In this document: positions 1-10,915 of the stretch, piece after piece
Layout: the number at the start of each line of letters is the position of its first letter
How positions within the stretch are numbered: the first letter of the stretch is position 1
NCBI GenBank assembly: GCA_037176845.1
Contig: JAYKXP010000045.1
Location: 62,001-126,000, forward strand
Reading direction: 5' to 3'
DNA from: Paramarasmius palmivorus
Lineage: Eukaryota > Basidiomycota > Agaricomycetes > Agaricales > Marasmiaceae
DNA length: 64,000 bases
Position numbers and translations under genes: made by a program
Notes under the pieces: model-generated
The model's database searches: none
Told to the model about the DNA's origin: nothing
Seen by the model: only the letters and a program-made list of their open reading frames with translations

Positions 1-480
1 CCTCCCATATCTACCTCTCAACACGTCTACCCCGTTCACACTCCGATGCTTGATACACCCCTTGCTGATCCTTCCATCGTCAACGTTCCTTTCATACGCG
101 GGATATACGGGCTCGAAATATGCATGGGGTATTGCGGAGAGTTACTGTGAACCCAAGAGGATGACGAGTACGCCTTCTTCTCGTCAATCGTAGGAAGGCT
201 TTCACGGTACTGATGGTCTTAGGACGGCGGGAGGTTGGAATGCAGACGGGGTTGCTTCTTTGACACCCCTGTGTCGTGTTTCGCGCATGGGTCTCTTTGT
301 GTGGGAAGGAAGGAATGGGGTTGCAACGTGGAAAAGAGATCGATTACGTATATCGATGTCCTGGTGATAGGTATGTAAATGCTCGCGCGTTTTGCTTTCC
401 AGATCTTGTGCTAACCTGGCCATAGATAGCTCTGCCGCATATTTGCAAAGAGGATCGGCCTGTTCGTCATAGGCAAAGGA
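1..480 (+). pseudogene. Family A gene remnant, 3' end only
   Basis: Nearly the same sequence forms the 3' end of the family A copy at 22.9-24.4 kb, and a more diverged version lies at 16.1-16.4 kb. Only the last part is in the window. No reading frame runs through it, and paralogues differ by frame-breaking indels. No known domain is recognised. It is called a remnant because of its homology to the other copies, not because a product can be predicted. Confidence 0.5.
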
Positions 481-623
481 ATACGGTGTGGAATCTAACG
501 GGGGTATGGGGGCTAGAAAAGGATTATTTAGTTTCGTCTTCTCCGTCTAGATTAATGTACCATACAACAACAATGTTCAAGCTGGAATCGTTTCGAACTG
601 GAAAAATGACAATGTCCGAGTCA

Positions 624-716
624 CTCCCTGGCTGGGAGTCGAACCCAGATATCGCACGAACTGGACGACACTATGTGCACAATAGGCGCGAGTACTAACC
701 GTTATACTACCAGGGA
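624..716 (-). tRNA. Intron-containing tRNA-like gene, isotype unclear (AUU at the anticodon position)
   Basis: On the minus strand the sequence folds as a tRNA. It has a perfect 7-bp acceptor stem (TCCCTGG/CCAGGGA), a 4-bp D stem, a 5-bp anticodon stem (CGCGC/GTGCG, one G-T pair) and a perfect 5-bp T stem with a TTCGACT loop. A run of five T for Pol III termination lies about 18 nt downstream. The anticodon loop has 28 nt, implying a 21-nt intron after position 37. The body resembles eukaryotic tRNA-Glu and tRNA-Asp, but the standard anticodon position reads AUU, which matches neither. It is either an unusual functional tRNA or a recently decayed copy. The second copy at 24564-24656 has a weaker anticodon stem. 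Confidence 0.65.
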
Positions 717-940
717 ATTTATCCATGTCTTGAGAGTATAGAAACGTCCCTTGATATCATTACTTCGATGACACATCTGAATCCACACTATGTTTTCACA
801 TTTGCTGTTTTGACCAGGCTATGGGTTCGAGTTAAGGTGATGGAGTATCCATCGCAGTCCGATGCAAGTGGTATCGTGAAAAGTACACGACGAACGATTC
901 AATTCGATAGTAATCTGATGGGCACCGGCCGCCTACCGTC

Positions 941-1035
941 CGGCGGCATCTAATGTGTGATTGAATCACAAAGTGACAAGTGTGACATTGCTTCTTGAAT
1001 CGCAACCTCCAAGACACCAGACAAAAAGGTATGTA
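941..1035 (+). promoter_or_regulatory. F-box family leader element
   Basis: The sequence runs from GGCATCTAAT through a GTGACAAGTGTGACA stretch to CTTGAATCGCAAC and a donor-like AAAAAGGTATG. The same order of motifs precedes the F-box genes at 24.9, 26.9 and 16.8 kb, and looser versions occur at 27.5, 33.5 and 45.6 kb. The GT..AG interval to about 1099 looks like an intron in the 5' untranslated region, placing the start codon at 1117. Confidence 0.55.
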
Positions 1036-1116
1036 TCCGCTTGTCTTTTAGTTCGAGGAGGAAGAGTGAAAGCTGACGCATTGCACCTTGCGGCTTTAGT
1101 CGTCGATTGCTCACTC

Positions 1117-2481
1117 ATGAGCCAGATCTCCGTGGAAGAGCCGTGTTCGAACACCTTCTCCCCAATCCAAGCTCTACCCCCAGAACTCCTTTCCAAAACA
1201 CTTGCTTTGGTACCTCATTCAAAGCGAACCGAACCCCCTTTTTGGCCTGCAGCTAAAGGGGAATTTCATAGTAGTCCCTCGGTATTTTACAATCCTCTGT
1301 CATATTCCCTTGGCTCGGACTTGGGTCGAGTGTGTCACACCTGGCGTAACGTTTCCTTATCTACACCCGCTCTTTGGGCGGACATTTTGCTAGACACAGG
1401 TGACGCGTATCCAGCACACACCATTGAACGCCTCCAAGCACATCTTGAGCGCTCAAAGTCATTTCCACTTACGATCAAGCTTGGACTGATCTTTTTGGAT
1501 CACCAGGGATTTGGCAAGTTCATGACACCAGGAGCGTCTCATTCCGGTGATAAACCCCTCGCTTGGAGCCTCCTCCAAATGGTTCTCAATAACGGCAGCC
1601 ACATTCGCTCTCTTTCCCTCTTTCCGGAAGAGACCGACACATACTCATTCGCGTATTATTCGATCCCTCACATCCGACATCGCCTCACGAATCTTGAAGA
1701 ACTCATCATCAACTTGAAAACTGGGGGGCACAACAGCTTTCCTGATTACATTGGCTATGCGTTCTCTGGATCTGGATTGCCGCTCTTACGCAGAGTTGAA
1801 ACAACACATAACAGACCATACATTCCAAACACCCATTTGACTCACATCACTACTGAACAGCTCACTACCTCGTGCTTTTATGCAATCCTATGCGAACTTC
1901 CATACTTAATGTTGGCAGACGTTCATCTGATTGACGTTAGCAGGTATGGAGACCTGCGCAAGGATATCCCACTTCCTGATCCCCTGCTTTTGCGTACATT
2001 ACACGTTACGTTTACTGTCGACTACCTCCACAAAAATTTCGACGGTTATACAAGACTCTTCGATCACCTCAGCTGTCCGTCTTTGACCACATTGTCGCTT
2101 GACGAACGGCGCCTCTATCACGACCACCTGGCTTGTAGCTCCGACTCGAAGCATTGCGAGGATTCATTTGCAGATGCCCTTGCAAAGTTAATACTCACAT
2201 TCGACTCATTTGTCGGGCGATCTCCCAACCTCGAAAATATTCGACTACAGTCGATGTACCTCAAGGACAGCGATGTAATCTCGTTCCTCCGAAAGATGCC
2301 GCATCTTATCACATTGGAACTTGTACACGAGAAATATCATCCTCTGCATATCACCCTGCAACTCTCGAAGCCCTCGAAACGCACCTCTCGCGCTCAAAGT
2401 CCCATCCTCTCTCCATTTCCCTGGAGTTCGCTGATCCAAAACTGGATTTCAACCGACTCATCGAGTTTATCCATGAATTAA
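1117..2481 (+). pseudogene. F-box protein gene, C-terminus replaced (chimeric)
   Basis: The ATG at 1117 follows a likely 5'-UTR intron ending near 1099. The frame begins with an F-box-like motif (IQALPPELLSKTLALV, then LGRVCHTWRNVSLSTPALW). A degenerate leucine-rich C-terminal region typical of basidiomycete F-box proteins follows. Homology to the paralogue at 25051-26572 stops at 2331, codon 405. The next 49 codons to the stop at 2481 are an out-of-frame reading of another F-box gene (2332-3545). The final C-terminal section seen in the paralogue, about 110 codons, is missing. Intact F-box proteins recruit substrates to SCF ubiquitin ligases. This copy could still make a truncated protein, but it is most simply a pseudogene. 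Confidence 0.8.
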
Positions 2482-3545
2482 ATGTCTTCGATCCCAAAGC
2501 CGTTCCGGTCACTTTTCACTTCATAAAGTCCGTACTCGCTCATGCCGAACGCATTTGCCACCTCTCTCTCCGCATTGTTATCACTCAACTTTCGCTCCAG
2601 TTCATGTCTACATTGCGAGATCGTTTGCTCAGTCTCAATCACATCGCACTTGATGTTTACAACGACGATCCATACTACATCCTACATGCGTTTTCTGCAT
2701 CTCCAATATGGAGCATCGAGCTATATCATGCTATCGTCACATTCGATCCAGAAAAACATCACCTTTCCTATTCCAATCTTACCAACATCGTCATTGACGA
2801 CACCACTTTACAGCTCGTTATCGACATACTATCCACATCCACATCACTTCAAAGCGCCAAATTCGTTTTACATCAAACCGTCAACGTGGGCAAAGTCTTC
2901 ATACCTCCACTCCTTCACCTCCGAAACCTAGATCTCGACATGAGAGTCCAGCATTACTCTCACGATGATTACACCAATTTCACCAACCTCCTCAACTGTC
3001 CAGCGTTGACATCCCTGACATTTGGGATGCCCGTGGATTTCCGCTCCGTCATCATGAAACCAAACATGATGTATTTTCGGCAGGCTTTGACTGCTTTTGT
3101 CAAACGCTCCCCTGGAATTCGAAGTTTTTATTTGGGATATACGGAATTTGACAACGAGGATGTGTTCGGTATCCTCAAGGAGATGAGGGAGCTTGTTCTT
3201 CTCAGTGTGGCAATGACAAAGTCTTTGAACACCTGGTTCATGGAGGTGTTGGGTGTTGGGTGGCCGGTACCAAAGTTGAAAGAACTGCGACTGGATTGGT
3301 ACTCAAAGGGGTTTGATTGGGATGCTTGGCGGGAGATGCTTTTATGCAGGTGGACGATGAAGTGCTCGCTTGGGTCGGCGTACCTAGAGATTAGGCGGGG
3401 TTGCGTACCGGAGGATGTGAGAAATTGGGTAAGAGATAGGCAGCAGGAAGGTAAGGCGGTGAGGATTTTATGCAAACATGACGCGACATTGGAGTTTTAT
3501 AGGTATAGAGTGCAAGAACGGATAGGGCAGTTTTTGGCTACGTGA
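2332..3545 (+). pseudogene. F-box protein gene lacking its N-terminal F-box
   Basis: An open frame of about 404 codons starts right at the duplication junction and ends at 3545. It begins with a segment matching the region just after the F-box in paralogues (THLSRSKSHPLSISLEF). It continues with the leucine-rich body and ends with a segment around FDWDAWREMLL and SAYLEIRRG that is shared with the fragment at 38490-38743. The F-box itself and about 110 codons are absent, and there is no start codon in a sensible context. It was presumably decapitated when blocks I and II were joined. Confidence 0.8.
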
Positions 3546-3875
3546 TAGGTCGTCGTAATCGTTCTTTACCCTTCATGATCCTATTACTATCGCTCAGTAA
3601 AGCCTAGTTTTTGATTCTCTACTGCGTGCCGATTAATATCATCAAGAGGTGCAGCAATGAGACTAGCACTGTAACACAATAACGGGGAATGTTGGAATAT
3701 ATCCGTCAAAGCCTTCATCTTCGAGTTATTCCAGCCATCTGACCACGTACCACACTGTCAGAAGCTCACAAATGGCTAACGAAGGCCCCTATGGGGGCCG
3801 GAGACATGATGACATCATCATCGATGCCGGGACCGAAGGTCACTGGTCGCTTTTACATGTTTTTCCTCGACCATC

Positions 3876-5383
3876 ATGACCCCTGCACAGACTCAACCCC
3901 GCATCCAATCTTTACCTCCAGAAATCCTCTCAACAATCTTCATTCTCACCAACGTCAAACCTTTCAAGACCCGCTTCGAGGAACGGTTTTACAGGAAACC
4001 ATATGGCGATCAATTAAAACTCAACGGTTCGCTAGTGGGCAGCGTATGCCGCTGTTGGAGAGCCCTCTCATTGAATACACCAGCACTGTGGTCAAAAATC
4101 ATTCTTGATCTCTCACAGCTTCAATATCCTCCTACGATCCTTGAGCGTCTTCAAATGCACTTTGAACGTTCCAAATCACTCCCTATTTCCGTCTCTCTCG
4201 ACTTTCATCGGAATTTTGATTTCGACTCCTGTCTGGAATTTCTCGAATCATCTCAACTCGAAGGCGACGCTTCCTTCCGCCTCCTGAAAACCATCTTCGA
4301 CCACGCAGGACGGATTCAGCAACTCACATTGTCAGGCGCCCGTGAAGAATTCTTTACCGTTTTGATGCCCACGTTCCGCGACCAATTCAGTAATATTAAT
4401 CGCCTCGCACTTTACAACAACACAATGACTGCCACGAACGGCCTGTCGACATTTTCCGATGCCCGGATACAGTCCATTGAACTCCGTGGAGTGAAGCTTA
4501 CTTCTGAGCATTGTATCCCATGCTCCCATCTCACCTCCATCATAATCGATGACATCGACCTGACTCTCCTTATCAGAGTCCTCGCAGCCAACTCTTCTTC
4601 GCTACAACACGCGGATGTCTTTGTTTGCGACTTTTCAATTCCCGATAACATTCCCATACCAACTCTTCCAAACCTCCATACCCTAAACATCACTGCAAAA
4701 GAGACCCCAAGATCCCCGTTCACCTTTTTCTATCATTCCAGCTCCGCCAACTTCCTTCACCAATTCGCCTGTCCCGCACTCGACACATTCTCCTTCCAGG
4801 ACGTGTACGAGTTATCCAAACAATCAACATTCGTGCACGCACTTGCATCGTTTCTCGCTAGATCTCCACATTTGCGATATCTTCGTTTGGGCGGGACGTT
4901 GTTCAAGGAAGAGGAACTGTTCATGCTCATCGACGGCATCCCTACTCTCTCCATTCTTGATCTTTTTTATTCAGGCACGACTCGATTCATGGATGACCTC
5001 GCTACCCATATATCGGGCTTGAAAGACCTGAGGATTCATACTGCTGATAAAAAATTCGATTGGGACACGTTCAGAGGGATGGTTACGGCTCTTTGGGAAG
5101 GTCAAGAGCCTCCGAGGCTCCAATCGGTATACCTATCGACATATCGCGTATCGGTACCCGATGATATCATCGTTTGGGTGAGGGATATGCAAATCGAAGG
5201 AAGAGCGATTAGGATATACATTGATCGGGATGGTCATTACGAGTTCTTCAAGTATAGACTTCCAGGTGAGTCAAACGATTCTGCTTCCTTTCTTTTGTGT
5301 CACACTAGCGTGTTCTAGGGATGCCGTATGAAGTTGTCGGTTGGGAGGAGGCCGAGATATGGGATTCGGACAGGTGGACATAA
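3876..5383 (+). CDS. F-box/LRR-like protein (intact)
   Basis: This is a predicted SCF substrate adaptor. The ATG at 3876 sits in the same CGACCATC context as its paralogue at 38976. The N-terminus carries the F-box (IQSLPPEILSTIFILTNVKP, then LVGSVCRCWRALSLNTPALW), and about 400 residues of irregular leucine-rich sequence follow. One intron at 5266-5318 (GTGAGT..CTAG) lies inside the last codons of the main frame. Splicing replaces the read-through stop with an exon ending DSDRWT at 5381-5383, and the same intron is conserved in the paralogue. A TGACATCATC-containing upstream stretch (3805-3875) is shared with the paralogue. Substrate and partner are unknown. Confidence 0.85.
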
Positions 5384-5504
5384 TTCTCGTTCCGTAGTCT
5401 GCTTCGATTGTAGATAATTACTATGTCTGCAATGTGAGTACCTATAATCGATATATCAATCATTAATTTGTGTTTACGAGCAATACGACGCGATACTTAT
5501 TGAC

Positions 5505-5800
5505 ATCGCATCCGAAGCTCCAATCGGTATATCCATCGACATATCGCGTAGCGCCACCCAGAGATATCAATATTTGGGTGAGGGATATGCAAATCAAAGT
5601 AAGAGCGATTAGGATACACATCGATTACGATGGGCATTACGAAGTTTTCAAGTATAGACTTCCAGGTTGGTTTCCCATGACTTCTTTTGTCGCAATGGTT
5701 TGACAGATTTGCGCTAGGGATGCCATATAAAGTCTTCGGTTTTGAACGGGCTGAGGTATGGAATGAAAGATGGCATCGATCTTCGATGCTGGACTAATTA
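5505..5800 (+). pseudogene. F-box gene remnant, C-terminal end only
   Basis: A frame here repeats the last about 50 codons of the upstream F-box gene (LQSVYPSTYRVAPP, WVRDMQI, HYEVFKYRLPG). A donor-like GTTGG, a GGGATGCC acceptor exon and an F-box-type end follow. It corresponds in order to the broken F-box gene at 40820-41640. No F-box or LRR body remains. Confidence 0.75.
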
Positions 5801-8290
5801 AAGGTAATTACTGTAACTATGATACCAGTACCTTGATCAACTCATCCACACTCCAGGGTTGCAGTGAAAAGCATTGTCGAGGATTAGATGACTGATTTGT
5901 GCATGCCCAATTGACCGTCGGGTTTAGGGCGACTCGATAGCGTTGATATTGTGTCACCCGCGTTCTCTGATTCAGTTCAACATACAGCGCTACCGATGGA
6001 TTTTTAGTCTACCGATCACTTTTTTTACACTTTCTTGATAAAATTGACACGGAGAAGCGAGTAGAGATAGGACGTAGTTTCGAATATATAGCAGACACAT
6101 GTGTTTTCAATGTTACAAATGGTACTGCCATCAACCGTCGTACCCTATCGGACTGATAACAATGTGATACATGTACAATTCTCAAAACTCCATCTCAAAG
6201 ACATCGGTACGCCCACTGTTCGCCAACGACTTCAGAGATTTTTGGAATGGATATCGTCTCAAGACATTAGGTACCTTCAAAACCATCGACACCGCTAAAA
6301 GACCCGTTGAGAATCGGACAGGTTGGTACCCGATCTCTTTCTCTTCATGCTGCTTTCTGCTATCGAGTTCCTGTTCCTCAAAGGGCTACCATTCAACGTT
6401 GCGTGACCGTCACTTTACGTTTAGCGATACTGTGTCCGGGCTATCAATGGATAAACTCCTAGTTCGAGGAAAGTCGCCTCTCAGAGAGATTCCTTGACCC
6501 CTCAGACAACACTCTTGAGGAATAAAGCTGACTTTTAGAACGTAATTCAGTGGAATGTATAAACCAAATGAAAGAAACAAGCGAGGATCAATAACGATAA
6601 AAAACCGTATAAATACGAGCGGCGGCCGTTTTGCTGTCACAGCGAGACCAGAGAGGACTCTGAAAGCCCTGGAACTGACTTTATCGTCAGAATGATCAAA
6701 GATGAATGCAATGTTATGTTGATCTCACCGTTCATTTCCTGGACTACGAAGCTACTGTTATAGGCCGTGCTATAATCTCCGTGACTTTCTGTGATGAAGC
6801 GGTCGCCCAATTGGTCACCGTGGCGGTGATAAGCAGGGACGGAATGCTGGGGTGGTTGACGGATGTCCAAATTTGGGCGGGGACGCTGCGCTACTGTCAA
6901 CATTATGATGGCGAGTAAGATGAGCAAGTTTTACACAATAGTTAACAACTCACCGACTCGGGGCACTTGTCTCAATAGATCAGCAACAGCATTAGCGCCT
7001 TCCTCCCTGATTTCCTGATACTGATGAGAAGAGCTGGGTTCCTTATTTTCGGCGGAAACTAGAAAAGTTTAAGATTGTTAAATATGGCTTTCAAACTTGA
7101 AATACAACTTTGCTTGGTTTGCTCATTGGCCTCGTCCTCTGATAATTCTGGAGAGCTTACAACGTAAATTCTCCTAGGAATATCACTTTTGTCTGCCCAA
7201 ATTTCAGGGATATGAATCACATTGAACCACAAGGAACACACCGAGTTCTAGGCGGTTAGTTTCGAGGTTGCTATTACCAGCTAACACACTCTTTCTTGCG
7301 CTGCTTGATGATTGCGAGTTGTTATCCTCGGAAGAAACATCTTCCAAAGGCGGAGAATGAGCTCGAGGATGTAATGGAGGGGTCTCATGAGGAGAGTCGT
7401 AAAGGTATTCATCGTCATCGTCTTCGACGTACTCGGAAAGAACGTAGCGGGAGCGTCTCGACACTACTTTGTTATCTATCAGTATCCCATCATCCAAATT
7501 AATGTTACGACGCACCTTCCTGGTTCCCGTAAACATTGTTGTAAGTACTGCCGGTATTGAGGAAATCACGGCTATTGTTGAACATTGTGAGTTTGGGTGT
7601 AAGGTGGTGGGGCGAGAAAGGATGAGTGTATGTGAGAAATGGGGGAAGGTAATAAAGGCTGTTTTACAAGGACTTCCTATGAAGGGTGCTTTTAGTTTAG
7701 ACTGATCTAACCATAACGGGTAAATGAACGTAGTAATACCAGTGTCTCGGTCAGTAACACTCAACGCCACATGTAACATTAGCGCTCAGAGCTGGGTTGC
7801 TATGGCTATCTGCGTCTCCTGTATGTCCATACTCCTGGCTCTTTTATACGTATATGCTCGTTGATTAGTGTGTTCACACACCAATCTCTCAGAATTCGAG
7901 GTGGTATCTCGGTCGATATAAGCCCCTTTACACAGAAAGGCCTTGGAGGATGCTGAAAGGATGAATGTGACTGTTCTGGATTAGGCACAAGTAACTCATG
8001 CTTACCTGTATGCCATCAAAGCGGGAGATGAACAAAAACTTGCCAGGGTCCGGAAGAACAAGGAGCTACAACTGACGCGAGGTGATGACGAGCACTGTAC
8101 TGATTGCGTTGTGATTCCATGAGAGACCGAAGATGTCTGAGCGGTGAGTAATTGAATGCCGTGTACCGAGAATAAATGGTTGAAGCAGCAACGCATAAAG
8201 TGTTCACCAATGACCAATTTACTGCCAGGCCTAGTCAAAGACCTTTCGAGTGTCATAGATACGATAGTCTTACATACCGGGGAGTCACCA
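5800..8290. other. Insertion relative to the paralogous locus
   Basis: The F-box remnant ending near 5.8 kb and the family A leader near 8.3 kb are only about 0.2 kb apart at the paralogous locus (41.64-41.85 kb). The flanks align on both sides. The extra 2.4 kb here holds the minus-strand gene at 6637-7536 and otherwise no gene that can be supported. No terminal repeats or target-site duplication were recognised at the edges. Confidence 0.55.
6637..7536 (-). CDS. Hypothetical 228-residue protein, five exons
   Basis: The function is not recognised. A consistent model has exons 7536-7242, 7192-7109, 7058-6954, 6893-6729 and 6674-6637. All splice sites are GT..AG, phases match at every junction and the total is 687 nt ending in TGA. 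The protein starts MFTGTRKVRRNINLDDG and has an acidic stretch (EYVEDDDDEYLYDS). A Ser/Pro/Asn-rich low-complexity middle follows, and it ends near NSSFVVQEMN. No membrane segment or enzyme motif is visible. The asparagine-rich end faintly recalls the linker before NACHT domains of basidiomycete NLRs, but that is only an impression. The gene lies in a stretch absent from the paralogous locus. Confidence 0.5.
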
Positions 8291-8335
8291 ACAATCTCGG
8301 AATTGTAGAGCTGCATCGTGGTACTGATCAAGCAG
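7780..8335. other. No supported gene
   Basis: A minus-strand open frame of about 109 codons (8331-8002) has GT..AG-like breaks, but its frames do not join cleanly and no family is recognised. The last about 50 bases align with the sequence just before the family A leader at 41.85 kb. Confidence 0.3.
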
Positions 8336-8336
8336 T

Positions 8337-8402
8337 AGGCGCTTAATTGACATCAGGTGATGGCCTGGTCTGAATGCCACGTGGTGAATCTACCTCTCTT
8401 TC
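8337..8402 (+). promoter_or_regulatory. Family A leader with TGACATCA and CCACGTGG
   Basis: The sequence starts GGCGCTTAATTGACATCAGG, reaches GCCACGTGG (palindrome CCACGTGG at 8377-8384) and continues into a CT-rich tract just before an ATG at 8412. The copy at 41855-41930 is nearly identical. CACGTG is the E-box/G-box core bound by bHLH factors, and TGACRTCA is a bZIP-type site. That is family knowledge; binding here is inferred. Confidence 0.6.
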
Positions 8403-8411
8403 CTCAACGAC

Positions 8412-10915
8412 GATGTCGCTGCATCTGCTACCTTCTAACGACGACAAAAGCTACTCAGAAACTCTTTCAACGGATATTCGATTATGCACTTGTGGTACTC
8501 TCAAACCCATTGACTCAAGAACGGGGCAGAAAACTATTATCGATATTGAATGGTACTTTTTTTTTCGCTCTAGTTTTTTCTACCGTATCTGATGGTCAGT
8601 GCCAGAAAGGAAGGGTAGGACAATTTAAAGCAGGCCATGCCATTGAATAGGCTCTATGAGCATGGAGAGACAGCTGGAGATGAAATGGAACCGCTGGTAC
8701 GTCCTCCTCTCCCTCGTAGCGCGTGTCCTGAAAGACAAACGGGTTAGGTATAGGTATATAGCCTCAGCGAGACAATGTTTTTGGAAGATCTCGATGTTTT
8801 CCCAACGATGAGTAGGCCGTGCTCCTGGTATTCATCTGGGCGAATGCCCAATTACACAGTCGGAGCAATCACAATGTTGATGGTACGTCTTGCTCCCTTT
8901 TTCCTTTCTTGCTGAAGCTAATGAGCCGCCAGGTATCTTTTTCGCACCTCTATCAACACAATGTACACCGGCGGATACACACCGTCGGCATCGAGATCGG
9001 AATCTTCATATTGCCCATCTTACACCCTGTCACGATTCTTTGACGATGCAACTGCCGTGGAGACGCGGGGTTCCCGAGCATCATAATGCTCCCCTTCAAC
9101 CCACTCAACGCCTGCCAGTGTCTTCTCCACTTTCGCTCGCCTTGCAACCACCCTGGATGTATATCCCAACACACACAACCATATCCTCGGACATCGATCT
9201 CAACGCCACTCCGCACCTTCCTTTGCTACCATCCACCTCCACCATCGAGCTTTTCGCCCTGCCGACTACCAACCAATCGTCACTTACGACATCTCACATC
9301 CGGTAGAAGCACCTTCTGTGGACACCGTTATGAGACGCCTACGTCCTTTTTCCACCTCCTCGTCTACTGCCTTTCCCTTTAGGTGTCACTTCGAGGCTTG
9401 TCGGTCGTCTATAAGGCTACAATCCAGGGAAGGAACGCAGGCGTACGGTGGTAGTGACCATACACTCCTGTTCAAATAGTACGCACCTGGATGACGCGAC
9501 CATTGCACATCCCAACGCACACCAGGAGATGTCAAGTCGCTGGTACTCTCCCGCTCCGACCTCTCCAGACCTTCGCCCTGATATATTCGGCCAGATTATG
9601 TCATCCTGTGAACCCAAACATCTGTGTTTGTACGACAACCTCCGCCTTCATTCCTTCTCCCTGTCCTCCACTGTCTCCTTCAAAGTTGCGTCCACCTTTT
9701 CCGCATGCAGATGACACCTGGCTAAGGGCTCTGGTGGCCACGACACAGTCCATGACTTCCGTTGCCCTTCCAACCAATGTTACCTCACCCTGCCTCTTTC
9801 CTACTCCCTCGATAGTATCTACCCCCGCCGCCAGCGCCATGTCCCCATCTCTTCGCTAGCACCCATCTTCTGCCATACAAACCACTCTGAGCGTGACGAT
9901 ACACACCTCCTCTCCACTCTCCACTACTCCCACCTGTGCCTCACATTACCTTCCATCCACCCATATGGGAACGCCCACTTTACCTTCCCGTTTTCTTGCC
10001 AGGATGTGAGCTTTCACGCACCGAGGAACACGAGTAGACGGGGGTGTATAGCATGGTGTCGATCCTTGCCCCGCGGAGCTCTTACACGCAGCGTTCGGCC
10101 TCCAGCCTTCCCCTTGCATCTACTTCAACCTTGAATTCTTCCCCCTGTCGTACCTACCTGTCTGCCTAGCCCAGGTTGTAATCGGGGTTACAGGCTGGTA
10201 CCAATCCTCGGGGTATCTATCCACCGAAACAAGCCTATCCATCTTTCTTCTTTTCAACGTCCACACCGAAGCCTCTACATCGGTTACGGTTCCGATTCCG
10301 ATTCTACACTTCGCTCCGTGCCTCCTTTCCCCTGAGCCCATTTTGGGGGGCGATAGTACTTCGTTCCTTCACTACCTCCGCACACCACCTGGAGCCTACG
10401 AACGGCTCGAACATTCCTTCAGCCTCCGTCTTCCTGTCCGTGTCGAATGGGTGTATTTGTTGGAGGTGGAGGTGTAAAGGATTGGTAGAAAGGCTGATGA
10501 CGAGGTACATCCTTTCCTTCGCAAAATGCGAGGTCAGAGTTGTTCATTTGGCTGGAGTAGGATGGGGAAGGGAAGCCAGGGAGGATTTGTAGGATTGTCT
10601 AGCTTTAGGCAGTGGAAGGTACGTGCTTATGGTTGTCGTACTTACGTTGTGTTTGTGCTGAATATTCGCAACTACAGCTTACCCTGCGCCCAGTGCTTTC
10701 TGCCACTTCCGACTCACCACCTCTACCTACTTGTTCTCGTTCCCGTCATTATGTGTTGTCGGTGCGGTACCTGTGGTCAGCCAACGATCTATCAATCGCT
10801 GGGACCATTGGAAGTGCTGAGCACGGAGCGAGTGAGGCTCACAAGCTATCACTATCCACGAGAGCTCCCTTCGTCTCAATCACATCAGCCTCATTCCCCT
10901 CGTACTTGACGTAAT
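8412..10915 (+). pseudogene. Family A gene copy, degenerate
   Basis: The first exon (8412-8550) encodes about 46 codons starting MSLHLLPSNDD. It is followed by an intron whose 3' part carries CTGATGGTCAG, as in other family members. Downstream segments at 8820-8880, 9040-9420 and 10020-10140 match 42320-42380, 42430-42850 and 43410-43500, in the same order. The reading frame is repeatedly broken. A cysteine/histidine cluster intact at 42.7 kb has lost its first Cys here (FCGHRYETPTSFFH). The product is unknown. Confidence 0.5.

Larger units (their letters stand above)
1..2331. repeat. Segmental duplication block I, copy 1
   Basis: This stretch is repeated at 23936-26242 in the same orientation with high identity. 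It carries, in order, the 3' end of a degenerate family A gene, a tRNA-like gene on the minus strand, an F-box leader region and the first 405 codons of an F-box gene. The left edge lies outside the window. The right edge is sharp at 2331, after the shared CTTGTACACGAG: copy 1 continues into a different F-box gene, while copy 2 continues with the proper F-box C-terminus. Small indels separate the copies, including a 23-bp deletion in copy 2 and a GGAA microsatellite of different length. Confidence 0.95.

Noticed and set aside
961..1116. 52-codon extension upstream of the F-box start
   Set aside because: It also starts at TTG inside the shared leader and crosses a likely 5'-UTR intron.
8002..8331. 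Minus-strand protein gene upstream of 7536
   Set aside because: GT..AG-like breaks exist, but exon phases do not agree and no family is seen.
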